A DNA stretch of 64,000 nt from positions 90,224 to 154,223 of the forward strand of contig NSJL01000009.1 of the NCBI GenBank assembly GCA_002634385.1, read 5' to 3'. Positions 1 through 9,644 of this stretch are shown here, piece after piece. The first letter of the stretch is position 1. Each line of letters starts with the position of its first letter. The stretch comes from Nitrospira sp. Its GTDB lineage: Bacteria > Nitrospirota > Thermodesulfovibrionia > Thermodesulfovibrionales > Dissulfurispiraceae. The position numbers were made by a program, and so were the translations under genes. The notes beneath the pieces were generated by a model. The model searched no databases. It saw only the letters and a list, made by a program, of their open reading frames with translations, and was not told the origin of the DNA.

Positions 1-3000
1 GACTCTTCCGGGTACAGGAACCTCACCACTCTCGTTTCGAGGGCGTACCTGGAGGGCTTCTATTACAAACCGCGTATCGACAGGGACCTGCTCGAACAGT
101 ACAGCGGGGGACTTATCGGCCTCTCGGCCTGCCTCAAGGGAGAGGTCCCCTATTACCTCCAGCGGGGTAACCTGGACAAGGCACGGGAGATCGCCCTCCA
201 TTACAAGCATATCCTGGGGCCGGAGAATTACTATTTCGAAATACAGCATAACGGCCTTTCCGAACAGGAGGAGGTGAACAGGAAGCTCATCGATCTTGGC
301 CGGGAGCTCCACATTCCCCTCGTAGCCACCAACGACTGCCACTATCTCCGGAGGGAAGACGCGCGGGCCCACGATATCCTCCTCTGCATCCAGACGGGCA
401 AGACCGTCAAGGACGAGAGGAGAATGAGGATGGCTACCGACGAATTCTACTTCAAATCCCCGGAGGAGATGAAGGACGCCTTCAGCGATATCCCCGAGGC
501 GATCGAGAACACGCGGGTGATCGCGGAGAGGTGCAATCTCGAGTTCACCCTGGGAAAAAGCCTGCTGCCGCGCTATGAGCTGCCCCACGGCGTCACCCCC
601 GAGCACTACCTCGAAGAGCTTGCGGTAAAGGGACTCAATGGAAAATTCAAGGGCACCCCGCCTTCGGAATACATCGACCGCCTGCGCCTGGAGCTCCAGG
701 TCATCAGGAAGATGGGCTACTCCTCGTATTTCCTCATCGTGTGGGACTTCATCAACTTTGCCCGGAAGAAAGGCATCCCTGTGGGACCGGGAAGGGGCTC
801 CGCAGCGGGGAGCCTGGTCGCCTATTGCCTGGAGATCACCGAAATCGACCCCATCAAATACAACCTCCTCTTCGAGAGATTTCTCAACCCCGAGAGGGTG
901 AGCATGCCCGATATCGATGTGGATTTCTGCAAGGACAGGAGACCGGAGGTCATCACCTATGTGGCGGAAAAATACGGTGCGGATCATGTTTCCCAGATCA
1001 TCACCTTCGGGACTATGGCGGCGAAAGCGGCCATCCGGGACGTGGGCAGGGTCATGGACGTGCCCTACGCGGAGGTGGACCGGATCGCGAAGCTCGTGCC
1101 CAACAACGCGAGCCTCGACGACGCCATCAAACTGGAGCCCCAGCTGAAGGAATTATACGATACCAATCCCACGGTAAAGGACCTCGTGGATATCGCCAAG
1201 AGGCTGGAGGGCCTGTCCCGCCACGCCTCCACCCATGCCGCCGGCGTAGTCATCGCGCCGGAGCCGCTGACCGAGTTCATGCCCCTGTACAAGAACCCGG
1301 CGGAAGACGTGGTGACCAGCCAGTTCGATATGGGCTCCGTGGAGAGCGTGGGGCTTCTGAAGTTCGACTTCCTCGGTCTGAAGACCCTCACCATCCTGCA
1401 GAGGACCGTGGAATTCATCCGGCAGCAGGGAGGGGAGATCGTCCTCTCCGAGATTCCCCTGGAGGACGAGAAGACCTATGCCCTGCTGGGGGCGGGTGAT
1501 ACCACCGCCATATTCCAGCTCGAAAGCGACGGCATGCGCGATATCCTCGTGAAGATGCAGCCCAGCCGGTTCGAGGACCTCATCGCCCTCGTGGCGTTGT
1601 ACCGTCCCGGTCCCATCGGCAGCGGAATGATCGACGATTTCATCAAGAGGAAGAGGGGCGACACCGGGGTGGAGTACGACCTTCCCCAGCTGAAGGAGAT
1701 CCTCGATGAAAGCTACGGGGTCATCCTCTACCAGGAGCAGGTTATGCGTATCGCCAACAGGATAGCGAATTTCTCCCTGGGGCAGGCCGACCTCCTCCGG
1801 CGGGCCATGGGGAAGAAGAAGCCGGAGGAGATGGAGAAGCAGAAGGAGGTCTTCATCAGCGGCGCCGTTGCGAACAACATCCCCGAAAGGAAGGCGGCGA
1901 AGCTCTTCGAGCTCATGGCCTTCTTTGCGGAGTACGGTTTCAACAAATCCCATTCCGCAGCGTATGCTTATCTCGCGTACCAGACCGCCTACCTGAAGGC
2001 GCACTACCCGGTGGCATTCCTCGCCGCGAACCTGACGGCGGATATGGGGGATACCGACCGGATCGTCAAGCTCATCAACGAATGCAGGGAAATGGCCATC
2101 GAGGTGCTCCCCCCCGATATCAACGAGAGCGAGAGGGAGTTCAAGATCGTGGGGAGTTCCATCCGCTTCGGGCTCGAAGCGGTGAAGGGAGTGGGCTCCG
2201 CCGCCATAGAGATCATTATCGACGAGAGGCGGAACGGGCCTTTCTCCTCTTTCGAGGAATTCCTGTCCCGGGTGGATAACAAGAAGGTGAATAAGAAAGT
2301 GGTGGAGAGCCTCATCAAAGCGGGGGCCTTCGACTCCCTTTACCGGGAAGGCGGTTCTGCGGAAAACGGGGGCGACCTGCAGTATGTCTCTCCGCACCAT
2401 GCGCGGGCAAAGGCGATGAGCGCCTTCTCCGCTCCCCCCCGCGCCAGGGACAAGGGGCCGGGGCTTTTCGGGGACCTGGAGCCGGTGCCCGGTACCGTGC
2501 AGCCCTGGGACGAGAAGACATTGCTGGGCTATGAGAAAGAGTCCCTCGGTTTCTATATTTCGGGGCACCCCCTGTCACGCTACCGGCGGACGCTGGCGTC
2601 CATGTCGGTGGACCCGATCTCCCGTATCGGCGAGAGGGAGGATCGGGCGGATGTCTGCGTTGCGGGGATCATCAACGATATGAAGAGCAAGGCGAAAGAA
2701 AAGGGGGTCACCGCCTTTCTGAGCCTCGAGGACGAGACCGGGAATTGTGATGTGCTGGTATTCCCCGACCTGTACCGGAAGTATGGCGAGATTCTTAAGA
2801 AGGGTAGCCTGGTGATGGTACGGGGGCAGGTCTCGGCTGCGGAAAAAGGGGCGAAGGTGATGGCGCGGGAGATACAGGACCTGACGGACATGGAGGTGAA
2901 CGAAAAATACGAAGTGAGCCTGCGGGCCGACGATCCCGGGGAGGCGATGGCGAGGATCCGGAGCATCGGGAGCCTGATGGGTGTTGCCTCCGGCGGGAGA

Positions 3001-3132
3001 GACAATGTATCATTATCCTTCCGGATCTTCTTTCCCGACTGCTGTGTCATTATTGCGTCACAGTGCAAGCCCTCCGCCGCCTTTATGTCGGAAGTGGAAA
3101 AGATCACCGGGGAGAAAGTGAAGGTCTATTGA
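1..3132 (+). CDS. dnaE: DNA polymerase III alpha subunit (5' end outside window)
   Basis: The reading frame is open from base 1, so the gene starts upstream; about 1043 residues are visible against roughly 1150 for the family. The visible part starts inside the N-terminal PHP domain (GYRNL, then LEGFYYKPR). The Pol III palm follows: the PDIDVDF signature lies at 907-927 and supplies two catalytic aspartates, and the third is in KFDFLGL near 1366. The fingers, a helix-hairpin-helix region and a C-terminal OB fold end at a TGA at 3130. This is the catalytic subunit of the replicative polymerase. It is followed by accA, a common arrangement. Confidence 0.97.
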   Translation, partial: DSSGYRNLTTLVSRAYLEGFYYKPRIDRDLLEQYSGGLIGLSACLKGEVPYYLQRGNLDKAREIALHYKHILGPENYYFEIQHNGLSEQEEVNRKLIDLGRELHIPLVATNDCHYLRREDARAHDILLCIQTGKTVKDERRMRMATDEFYFKSPEEMKDAFSDIPEAIENTRVIAERCNLEFTLGKSLLPRYELPHGVTPEHYLEELAVKGLNGKFKGTPPSEYIDRLRLELQVIRKMGYSSYFLIVWDFINFARKKGIPVGPGRGSAAGSLVAYCLEITEIDPIKYNLLFERFLNPERVSMPDIDVDFCKDRRPEVITYVAEKYGADHVSQIITFGTMAAKAAIRDVGRVMDVPYAEVDRIAKLVPNNASLDDAIKLEPQLKELYDTNPTVKDLVDIAKRLEGLSRHASTHAAGVVIAPEPLTEFMPLYKNPAEDVVTSQFDMGSVESVGLLKFDFLGLKTLTILQRTVEFIRQQGGEIVLSEIPLEDEKTYALLGAGDTTAIFQLESDGMRDILVKMQPSRFEDLIALVALYRPGPIGSGMIDDFIKRKRGDTGVEYDLPQLKEILDESYGVILYQEQVMRIANRIANFSLGQADLLRRAMGKKKPEEMEKQKEVFISGAVANNIPERKAAKLFELMAFFAEYGFNKSHSAAYAYLAYQTAYLKAHYPVAFLAANLTADMGDTDRIVKLINECREMAIEVLPPDINESEREFKIVGSSIRFGLEAVKGVGSAAIEIIIDERRNGPFSSFEEFLSRVDNKKVNKKVVESLIKAGAFDSLYREGGSAENGGDLQYVSPHHARAKAMSAFSAPPRARDKGPGLFGDLEPVPGTVQPWDEKTLLGYEKESLGFYISGHPLSRYRRTLASMSVDPISRIGEREDRADVCVAGIINDMKSKAKEKGVTAFLSLEDETGNCDVLVFPDLYRKYGEILKKGSLVMVRGQVSAAEKGAKVMAREIQDLTDMEVNEKYEVSLRADDPGEAMARIRSIGSLMGVASGGRDNVSLSFRIFFPDCCVIIASQCKPSAAFMSEVEKITGEKVKVY

Positions 3133-3238
3133 GACGTGTGCATTGAAAAGTGGAAGGCCCTCTTTCTTGTTTCCGGCTTTTCCATGAAATTTGCTTTTTT
3201 CGATTTTCACTATACATTATAGAGTGGAGCAGAGCGAT

Positions 3239-4216
3239 ATGGGTTATTACCTTGAATTTGAAAAGCCGTTGGAGGATCTCGAGACGAAAATCGGTGAGCT
3301 GAAGAGGCTCTCCGACGGCAACGAAATAGATATTACCGCCGAGATCAAGCGCCTCGAAAAGAAGGCGAGAGAGCTTCGCTCCGATATCTTCTCGAATCTT
3401 ACCCCCTGGCAGAAGACCCTGCTGGCGCGGCATCCCGAAAGGCCCTATACCCTCGACTACATCTCCCTCATTGCGGAGGACTTTGTGGAGCTGCACGGAG
3501 ACAGGCGGTTTGCCGATGATCCCGCCATTGTGGGGGGAGTGGGAAAGATCAACGGGATTCCCATGGTCATTATCGGCCATCAGAAGGGAAGGGGTATCAA
3601 GGAGAGGATCTACCGGAATTTCGGGCAGCCCAACCCGGAAGGGTACCGGAAAGCGTTGCGGCTGATGAGGATGGCGGAGCGCTTCAAGAGGCCCCTGGTC
3701 ACCTTTATCGATACCCCGGGCGCCTATCCCGGGATCGGGGCGGAGGAGCGGGGCCAGGCGGAAGCCATCGCCACCAATCTGATGGAAATGTCGAAACTGA
3801 GGGTCCCCATCGTTTCCATCGTGATTGGCGAGGGCGGAAGCGGCGGCGCTCTTGCCCTGAGTGTTGCCGACAGGCTCTACATGCTGGAGCTCTCGGTCTA
3901 TTCCGTCATCTCCCCCGAAGGGTGTGCCGCCATTCTCTGGAGAAAGAACGGCGACCTCTCTTCCGAGGATTTTTCGCGGGCGGCTGACGCCCTGAAGCTC
4001 ACCGCGCAGGACCTGAAGGCCTTCAAGATCATCGATGATATCATTCCCGAGCCCCTGGGCGGGGCGCATCGTGACCCCGAAGCCATGGCGAAGAGGATAG
4101 CCGAATGCATTGCGAAGACAGTGGAGACACTGCGCGCGAAAAGTCCGGGGAAGCTGGTGGAAGAGCGGTATAAACGATTAAGGAAGATCGACAGTCTTAC
4201 TCAAACAGCGCAGTAA
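3239..4216 (+). CDS. accA: Acetyl-CoA carboxylase carboxyltransferase subunit alpha
   Basis: 325 residues, close to E. coli AccA (319). AccA with AccD forms the carboxyltransferase that moves the carboxyl group from biotin to acetyl-CoA, giving malonyl-CoA for fatty acid synthesis. The N-terminal helical part ([13 protein letters not shown]), the [16 protein letters not shown] segment and the glycine-rich crotonase-fold core ([11 protein letters not shown]) are all present. The ATG at 3239 is chosen because GGAG at 3226-3229 sits 9 nt upstream; a TTG 48 nt earlier would add an unconserved leader. The 3' end overlaps the convergent ftsY by 20 bp. Confidence 0.96.
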   Translation: MGYYLEFEKPLEDLETKIGELKRLSDGNEIDITAEIKRLEKKARELRSDIFSNLTPWQKTLLARHPERPYTLDYISLIAEDFVELHGDRRFADDPAIVGGVGKINGIPMVIIGHQKGRGIKERIYRNFGQPNPEGYRKALRLMRMAERFKRPLVTFIDTPGAYPGIGAEERGQAEAIATNLMEMSKLRVPIVSIVIGEGGSGGALALSVADRLYMLELSVYSVISPEGCAAILWRKNGDLSSEDFSRAADALKLTAQDLKAFKIIDDIIPEPLGGAHRDPEAMAKRIAECIAKTVETLRAKSPGKLVEERYKRLRKIDSLTQTAQ

Positions 4217-5102
4217 CGAAATCGTCGGCATCGAAGTCCTTCAGGTCGTCGACCCCCTCGCCGATGCCGATCAGCCGCACCGGAATCCCCAGCTCTTGCT
4301 TGATGGCGAAGATGATACCCCCCTTTGCGGTCCCGTCCAGCTTGGTCAGGGCGATGCCGGTAATCCCCACCGCCTCGTTGAAAATGTGGGCCTGCCTGAG
4401 GGCGTTCTGCCCGGTGGTGGCGTCGAGCACCAGGAGAATCTCGTGCGGGGCATCCGGAAGGGATTTCCTGATGACGCGGCTGATCTTTTTCAGCTCCTCC
4501 ATGAGGGGGCTCTTGGTGTGCAGCCGCCCTGCGGTATCGATGATCACCACATCGGTGCCCCGGGATTTCGCGGCCTCCACGGCATCGAAGGCCACGGCGG
4601 CGGGATCGGAACCGCTCTGGTGCTTCACGAGGTCGGCTCCGGTGCGCCGGGCCCATATCTCAAGCTGTTCGATGGCCGCGGCCCGGAAGGTGTCTGCAGC
4701 GGCGATAATGACGGAGTTCCCCTCGGAAATGAAACGGGAGGCGAGCTTGCCGATGGTGGTTGTCTTTCCCACTCCGTTTACCCCCACCGTAAGGATGACG
4801 AAGGGTCTTTCCCCGAAGAGGACGAGGGGCTGAGACCTGCCGAGGAGTGCGGTCATCTCCCTCTTCAGGTAGGCCTTTACGTCGTCGGAGCTCTTCACCT
4901 CTCCCGTCCGGACCTTGCTCCGCAGTAAATCGACAATATCCGTCGCGGCTTCGGCGCCCACGTCCGAGGTGATAAGGATCTCTTCGATCTCGTCAAGGGT
5001 GGAGTCGTCGATCTTCCTGTTCAGGAGGACGGATTCGACTCTCTCGACGAGGTTCTGTTTTGTCTTGGTAAGGCCCGCTTTGAGTTTATCTAATAATCCC
5101 AT
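4197..5102 (-). CDS. ftsY: Signal recognition particle receptor FtsY
   Basis: 301-residue SRP GTPase that docks SRP-ribosome complexes at the inner membrane. It has the N domain (residues 1-90) and the G domain: G1 GVNGVGKTT at about 107-115, DTAGR at 189-193 and TKLDG at 253-257. The long acidic A domain of E. coli FtsY is missing, leaving only a short amphipathic N-terminus, as in many other bacteria. The start ATG at 5102 is preceded by GAGAG on the minus strand. The last 20 bp overlap the 3' end of accA on the opposite strand. Confidence 0.96.
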   Translation of the reverse strand: MGLLDKLKAGLTKTKQNLVERVESVLLNRKIDDSTLDEIEEILITSDVGAEAATDIVDLLRSKVRTGEVKSSDDVKAYLKREMTALLGRSQPLVLFGERPFVILTVGVNGVGKTTTIGKLASRFISEGNSVIIAAADTFRAAAIEQLEIWARRTGADLVKHQSGSDPAAVAFDAVEAAKSRGTDVVIIDTAGRLHTKSPLMEELKKISRVIRKSLPDAPHEILLVLDATTGQNALRQAHIFNEAVGITGIALTKLDGTAKGGIIFAIKQELGIPVRLIGIGEGVDDLKDFDADDFVTALFE

Positions 5103-5158
5103 GGAGTTCTCTCGTTGTAATTTTCAACAATGAGGCAGTCTGCAGGGCAACTAGAAAA

Positions 5159-5167
5159 ATTGTAGCA
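5159..5167 (-). promoter_or_regulatory. Extended -10 promoter for ftsY
   Basis: The minus strand reads TGCTACAAT, a TGn extended -10 box, about 57 nt upstream of the ftsY start. No good -35 is visible, as expected for this promoter type. Confidence 0.45.
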
Positions 5168-5212
5168 TACCCTTTTCCGGTCCGCCAGTGCGCACCGGTT
5201 GTCCCCGCTCTG

Positions 5213-7000
5213 CTACTGTTTCAACACCACCACAAGGGAGCTCTTTTCCTTTGTCACATGGAACCGGATGGGCTTCAGCAGCTCTACTTTGACGAGAACC
5301 GTTCCCCTGTCTCCCTCATCTTCCTCTACCACGACGTCGCCGATGAAGGAGGAATCGAACTTGAGGGACTTCTCCACCTTGCTGACCGGGGGCTTCACCT
5401 TTACGACCACCCACTTCTTCCCCTCGACGGCCTCGGTGGAAACGGAATATTTCACGCTCTCGTCGAGATGGGGGATATGGATGGTAAGGGTTGATTTCTT
5501 TTTGGTTTCCACAAGGGAGATATTGGTTATTTCGAGGGAGCGCTTTCCCTTTCCCTTCACCTCTTTCCCCCTCTTGTCTCCCTCTTTGGCTTTCGCCTTT
5601 TTCTCCTTCTTCCCCTGTTTCGCCGCGGCGGCAGGGGGAGGGCTCTGTTTTTTCTCGGCTATCGCTGTTTCCGGACTCTCCTCCGTACCCGCTGCGGGGC
5701 CGGGTTTCGCAGGGGTGGGGATGATGGAGAAGGCCTCGGACTTGTTATACTGCACCTCCACGACGGCCGAACCGTTCACGAATTCCGATGCGGGAATGCG
5801 ATTGGGGATCAGTGTGCCGGTGCCGGTGGTGGCAAGGGAGACGTCGGGGCCCACCAGGTTATAGTTCTTGATCACATGTCCCAGTTGGTTGTAGACCGTC
5901 ACCTTTATCTTGAATTTCTGTCCCGCTATTACCGAGTCGGGCGTGGTAATGTCGTATCTCTCCGGTATGGGGGAGGCGACCTGGAGGACATCGGAAGTGC
6001 CCTTCTGACTCTTCCCTATTTCGGTTACGGTCAGGGTGATGTCTTCCGCGATATCATAACGCATGTCCACTTTCGCCTGTCCCTTGATGAACTCATATGC
6101 CGGGATGGTGGACGGGAACGGCTTGAATTTTCCTGAAGATTCAATAGTGACGCCGCTGCCGGCCGCAGAATAGTTGGCTGCGATATTGTTGAAGCGGTCC
6201 ACGGCAACGATGGACAGCTCGAAGGGTTCACCGGCGATGACCTCCTTGGGGGAGAATACCCTGAAGGAACTGACCGGGCCGCTGACGATTTCGATCTTGT
6301 CGCCGGTGCCCGTCTTCCCCGAGATGAGATCTTTTACTTCGATGGCAACCGTCCCCGACTTCTGCGATACGAGAGTTACCGTGGTTGCTCCGCCCTTGAA
6401 ATCGGGAATGGACGGAAGGGCGATTTTCGGATCGGCATCACCCTTGAAGATCAGATTGATATTTCTCCCCTGGATTGCGTCGGGCACGGTGTTCCCGAAA
6501 GCGTCCTTGGCGATGATCCGGATGTCGAAAGGCTCTCCCGCCTGCACGCTGCGCGGCTCCTTGACGGAGAAGGAGGTGAGCTTGCCGGGGAGGATGGTGA
6601 TCTCTTTCGAAAGAATGGGAAGGGGGCTCCCGCTCTCCCGTATGGAAATGCTGAAGGTCTCTGCCACTCTGTCGGAGAGGGTAAGGGTCATGGCCCCATT
6701 CACGAAGGAGGAGGACTTGAAGGATGTCGGCTTGATGACTGCGGAACCCGAAGTGGTGATCTGGAACTCCCTGCCCGTTTCCCCGAAGGTGGAAATGAGG
6801 TTGTTGAATGCGTCCACCGCTTCCAGTTTGAGGGGCACTTCCTCTCCTGCGACCAATATCTCGGGCATGAAGAGGATGAAGTGGTCGAACTTGCCCGGTT
6901 TGACCACGATCTCCCCGGAGTGCGACAGAGCGGGAGCAGCCAGGAGCAGGGCTGCGCATAAGGGCAGGAACAGCAATATCCTTCGGATTTTTTGTATCAT
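5213..7000 (-). CDS. Secreted protein with four Ig-like repeats and a C-terminal AMIN-like domain
   Basis: 595 residues. A signal peptide spans about residues 1-29 (basic start, hydrophobic LLFLPLCAALLLAAPA). Four repeats of about 100 residues follow. Each carries a motif such as AGEEVPLKLEAVDAFNN, AGEPFDIRIIAKDAFGN, AGEPFELSIVAVDRFNN or AGQKFKIKVTVYNQLGH, resembling bacterial Ig-like surface modules. A Lys/Glu/Ala-rich linker (about 465-490) leads to a C-terminal beta-rich region like the AMIN domain that targets envelope proteins to peptidoglycan or the septum. AGAGGGGG upstream supports the ATG at 7000. Function is unknown; an envelope adhesion or structural role is inferred. Confidence 0.8.
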   Translation of the reverse strand: MIQKIRRILLFLPLCAALLLAAPALSHSGEIVVKPGKFDHFILFMPEILVAGEEVPLKLEAVDAFNNLISTFGETGREFQITTSGSAVIKPTSFKSSSFVNGAMTLTLSDRVAETFSISIRESGSPLPILSKEITILPGKLTSFSVKEPRSVQAGEPFDIRIIAKDAFGNTVPDAIQGRNINLIFKGDADPKIALPSIPDFKGGATTVTLVSQKSGTVAIEVKDLISGKTGTGDKIEIVSGPVSSFRVFSPKEVIAGEPFELSIVAVDRFNNIAANYSAAGSGVTIESSGKFKPFPSTIPAYEFIKGQAKVDMRYDIAEDITLTVTEIGKSQKGTSDVLQVASPIPERYDITTPDSVIAGQKFKIKVTVYNQLGHVIKNYNLVGPDVSLATTGTGTLIPNRIPASEFVNGSAVVEVQYNKSEAFSIIPTPAKPGPAAGTEESPETAIAEKKQSPPPAAAAKQGKKEKKAKAKEGDKRGKEVKGKGKRSLEITNISLVETKKKSTLTIHIPHLDESVKYSVSTEAVEGKKWVVVKVKPPVSKVEKSLKFDSSFIGDVVVEEDEGDRGTVLVKVELLKPIRFHVTKEKSSLVVVLKQ

Positions 7001-7052
7001 CGAAAACCCCCTCTACTGTAAATAAAAATTTCCCGACTAATTTTTATCAGAG

Positions 7053-7061
7053 AGTATATCA
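7053..7061 (-). promoter_or_regulatory. Extended -10 promoter for the AMIN/Ig-repeat gene
   Basis: The minus strand reads TGATATACT (TGn plus TATACT), about 50 nt upstream of the ATG at 7000, in the divergent intergenic region shared with the RDD gene. Confidence 0.5.
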
Positions 7062-7274
7062 CAAACAACGGTAAATGGGTATTGCTTTCAAAGACTCAGT
7101 AATGTGCAGTATAGTAGCACACCGGCATAAAATTTACCACTGAAGGAGGGGAAGGAAACCTGCGGAAAAAAGGGGGGAGATCTTCGGCGTCCCGACTCTG
7201 CCGGCGGAGCGGAGGGCGCTGTGCGTGCCGGGGATTTCCTTGAAAAAGGAGTACCCCTTTTGATAGTATTATAG

Positions 7275-7679
7275 ATGCCTGAAGACAGGGGAAAGGCAAA
7301 CCTATTGTTGAGGGCGGTGGCAAAACTGATGGATTTCCTCCTCATTGCCGCCGTTATGCAGGTCATACCTCAGGTCGGATATCTCTCCGGTGTTGTCTAT
7401 CTCCTGATAAGCGACGGCCTCTTTGACGGAAGGAGCATCGGGAAGAAGATCATACGCCTGAAGGTGATCTCTGTTCCGGGGGAGAGCTCAGGGACCTTTC
7501 GGGATTCCATGATACGAAACATTACCCTCGCCGCACCCCTCCTGCTCTACAAAATACCGCTCTTCGGATGGATTTTTCTGGTGACGGCCCTTGCTCTGGA
7601 ATTTCTCCTGATGCTGGGGAATGAGGAAGGGATGCGGCTCGGTGACGACCTGGCACACACAAAGGTGATCGAGGGATAA
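7275..7679 (+). CDS. RDD family membrane protein
   Basis: 134 residues with an N-terminal RDD-type pattern: a charged start, the first membrane helix KLMDFLLIAAVMQVI, then DGRSIGKKIIRLKV, the conserved segment after helix 2. A third hydrophobic segment lies at about residues 85-115. RDD proteins are small integral membrane proteins; some act in Na+/H+ exchange, but the role here is unknown. No Shine-Dalgarno site precedes the ATG, and TGATAGTAT ends 5 nt upstream, so the message may be leaderless. Confidence 0.85.
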   Translation: MPEDRGKANLLLRAVAKLMDFLLIAAVMQVIPQVGYLSGVVYLLISDGLFDGRSIGKKIIRLKVISVPGESSGTFRDSMIRNITLAAPLLLYKIPLFGWIFLVTALALEFLLMLGNEEGMRLGDDLAHTKVIEG

Positions 7680-7692
7680 CATTGCTCGCAGT

Positions 7693-7773
7693 TCATGGCT
7701 GACAGCTCGGAGCCATGAGCCGATACATTGTTTTTGTAGAAAGACTATGAGCTATACTATATGAGCCATGAGC
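7693..7773 (+). repeat. Short palindromic ATGAGC-type repeats upstream of mreB
   Basis: TCATGGCT (7693-7700) and AGCCATGA (7711-7718) form an 8-bp stem with a 10-nt loop. The 11-mer GAGCCATGAGC occurs at 7710-7720 and again at 7763-7773, with a related ATGAGCTAT between. The cluster fills most of the 127-bp gap before mreB, so it may be a small intergenic repeat element or a leader structure. Confidence 0.6.
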
Positions 7774-7806
7774 TGGGGGCCATAAGCGAACTGTAGGAGG
7801 AAGTAA

Positions 7807-8838
7807 GTGTTTGTTCATAAGATTCTGGGGATGTTTTCCAACGACCTTGCCATTGATCTGGGGACCGCAAACACCCTTGTTTATGTCAAAGGGAGGGGTA
7901 TTATCTGCAATGAGGCTTCAGTGGTGGTGGTCAGGAGGGATAATAAACGACCGGTGGCGGTGGGCATCGAGGCGAAGGAGATGCTCGGCAAGACTCCGTC
8001 GAACATTATCGCCATACGGCCGATGAAGGACGGGGTCATCGCCGATTTCGATGCCACGGAAGTGATGCTCAAGTACTTCATCACCCAGGCGCACAACAGG
8101 AAGAGCTTCGTTTCTCCCCGCGTGATCATCGGTGTCCCGTCCGGTATTACCCAGGTGGAGCAGCGCGCGGTAAAAGATGCCGCCCACGCCTCCGGGGCCC
8201 GGGAAGTGTACCTCATCGAAGAACCCATGGCCGCCGCGGTGGGAGTGGGACTCCCCGTGGGAGAGCCCTCCGGAAACCTCATTGTGGATATCGGGGGGGG
8301 AACGACGGATGTGGCGGTGATCTCTCTCGATGGAATCGTCTACAGCAAGGCTGTCCGTGTGGGCGGCGACAAGATGGATGAGGCGATCATGGCGTACATC
8401 AAACGGAAATACAACCTCATGATCGGGGAAAGAACGTCGGAACAGATAAAGATAGAGCTCGGTTCCGCGTACCCGACGAACAACTCCGAGCCTATGGAAA
8501 TAAAAGGACGGGACCTGGTATCGGGAATCCCCAAGGCCATCAATGTGACGGAGGACGAGATCCGGGAGGCGCTGCAGGAGAGTATCAGCCTCATCCTCGA
8601 TACCATAAAGGTCACCCTCGAAAACACCCCGCCTGAACTGGCGGCCGATATCGTCGACAAGGGTATCGTGCTGGCCGGCGGGGGCGCGCTGTTGCGGGGA
8701 CTCGACATCCTGATCCGGGAGCAGACCGGTGTGCCGGTGATTCTCCCTGACGATCCCCTGACTGCGGTGGTCCGGGGGTGCGGGATGATGCTGGACAAAC
8801 TGGAACTGCTTCAGAAGGTAGCCATAAGTACCAATTAA
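7807..8838 (+). CDS. mreB: Rod shape-determining protein MreB
   Basis: 343 residues, normal length. This bacterial actin polymerises under the membrane and organises the cell-wall elongation complex. The actin-fold nucleotide motifs are present: phosphate 1 at residues 17-23 (DLGTANT), phosphate 2 in DIGGGTTDVAVI, and the adenosine motif GIVLAGGGALLRG. The start codon is GTG at 7807, chosen because AGGAGG lies at 7795-7800, six nt upstream. It is the first gene of mreB-mreC-mreD-mrdA-rodA. The stop overlaps the mreC start in TAATG. Confidence 0.97.
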   Translation: MFVHKILGMFSNDLAIDLGTANTLVYVKGRGIICNEASVVVVRRDNKRPVAVGIEAKEMLGKTPSNIIAIRPMKDGVIADFDATEVMLKYFITQAHNRKSFVSPRVIIGVPSGITQVEQRAVKDAAHASGAREVYLIEEPMAAAVGVGLPVGEPSGNLIVDIGGGTTDVAVISLDGIVYSKAVRVGGDKMDEAIMAYIKRKYNLMIGERTSEQIKIELGSAYPTNNSEPMEIKGRDLVSGIPKAINVTEDEIREALQESISLILDTIKVTLENTPPELAADIVDKGIVLAGGGALLRGLDILIREQTGVPVILPDDPLTAVVRGCGMMLDKLELLQKVAISTN

Positions 8839-9611
8839 TGTCCAAGGGCAAGAAGAGACTCATCATCCTGGCATCCCTCCTCTTCCTCTCCCTTGCCGCA
8901 ATGAGCTATCAGCGTGACGGAAAGCCTCCCTCTTTCTTCGAGGTCCTGTCCTATCCGTATTATCTTCTCAATGAGGTCACTTCGGAGGTAAGCACTACTC
9001 TCTCACAGGCGCGCAGGACCTTCGAGGAGAACAAGAGACTGAGGCGGGACATGACGCAGCTTCTGCTGGAGCGGCAGAAATACCGGGAGATCATTGAGGA
9101 AAACAAGCGCCTGAAAGAGCTGCTCTCCCTGAAGGAGCAAGACCCCCGCTTCATGGTGGCTGCGGAGGTGATCGCCCGCGGCTACGACAGTCTTCTCAAC
9201 ACCGTAATCCTGGACAAGGGGAGGAGGAGCGGCATCGAGAAGGGGATGGCGGTGGTGACCACGAAGGGGCTTGTGGGGAAAGTCTATGCGGTGCGAGAGG
9301 ATTTCTCCGACGTGCTGCTTTTGAAGGACGTGAACTTTTCCGCCGCCGTGCGTCTCCAGAACAGCAGGCATGAAGGTATTCTCTCCGGCACCGGGTATGG
9401 ATACTGCGTCCTGAAATATATCCCTCCCGAAGAGGCGGTAGCGCAGGGAGAAGTGGTGGTGACCTCGGGGCTCGACGGTCTGTTCCCCCCGGGGCTCCCG
9501 GTGGGGGTTGTCGGCCGGGTCAGGAAAGAGAAGATCGAATTTTTCCAATATATTGAGGTGGTGCCTTTCCAATCGAGCGGGAAGCTGGAAGAGGTGGTCA
9601 TCCTGAAATAG
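8838..9611 (+). CDS. mreC: Rod shape-determining protein MreC
   Basis: 257 residues. MreC is a periplasmic scaffold tethered by one N-terminal helix (LIILASLLFLSLAAM); it links MreB to the PBP2/RodA synthase. A coiled coil (about residues 45-95, EENKRLRRDMTQLLLERQK) precedes the two beta-barrel domains (VAAEVIARGYDSLLNTVILDKG and GLVGKVYAVREDFSDVLLL). The ATG at 8838 shares a nucleotide with the mreB TAA, giving translational coupling. An in-frame start 60 nt earlier would lie inside mreB. Confidence 0.94.
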   Translation: MSKGKKRLIILASLLFLSLAAMSYQRDGKPPSFFEVLSYPYYLLNEVTSEVSTTLSQARRTFEENKRLRRDMTQLLLERQKYREIIEENKRLKELLSLKEQDPRFMVAAEVIARGYDSLLNTVILDKGRRSGIEKGMAVVTTKGLVGKVYAVREDFSDVLLLKDVNFSAAVRLQNSRHEGILSGTGYGYCVLKYIPPEEAVAQGEVVVTSGLDGLFPPGLPVGVVGRVRKEKIEFFQYIEVVPFQSSGKLEEVVILK

Positions 9612-9644
9612 GGGATCCCGGAGTGTACCGGGGCCGAGGGACGA

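Noticed and set aside
1153..2568. Minus-strand open frame inside dnaE
   Set aside because: Shadow of a conserved gene in another frame; no start signals and no recognisable domain.
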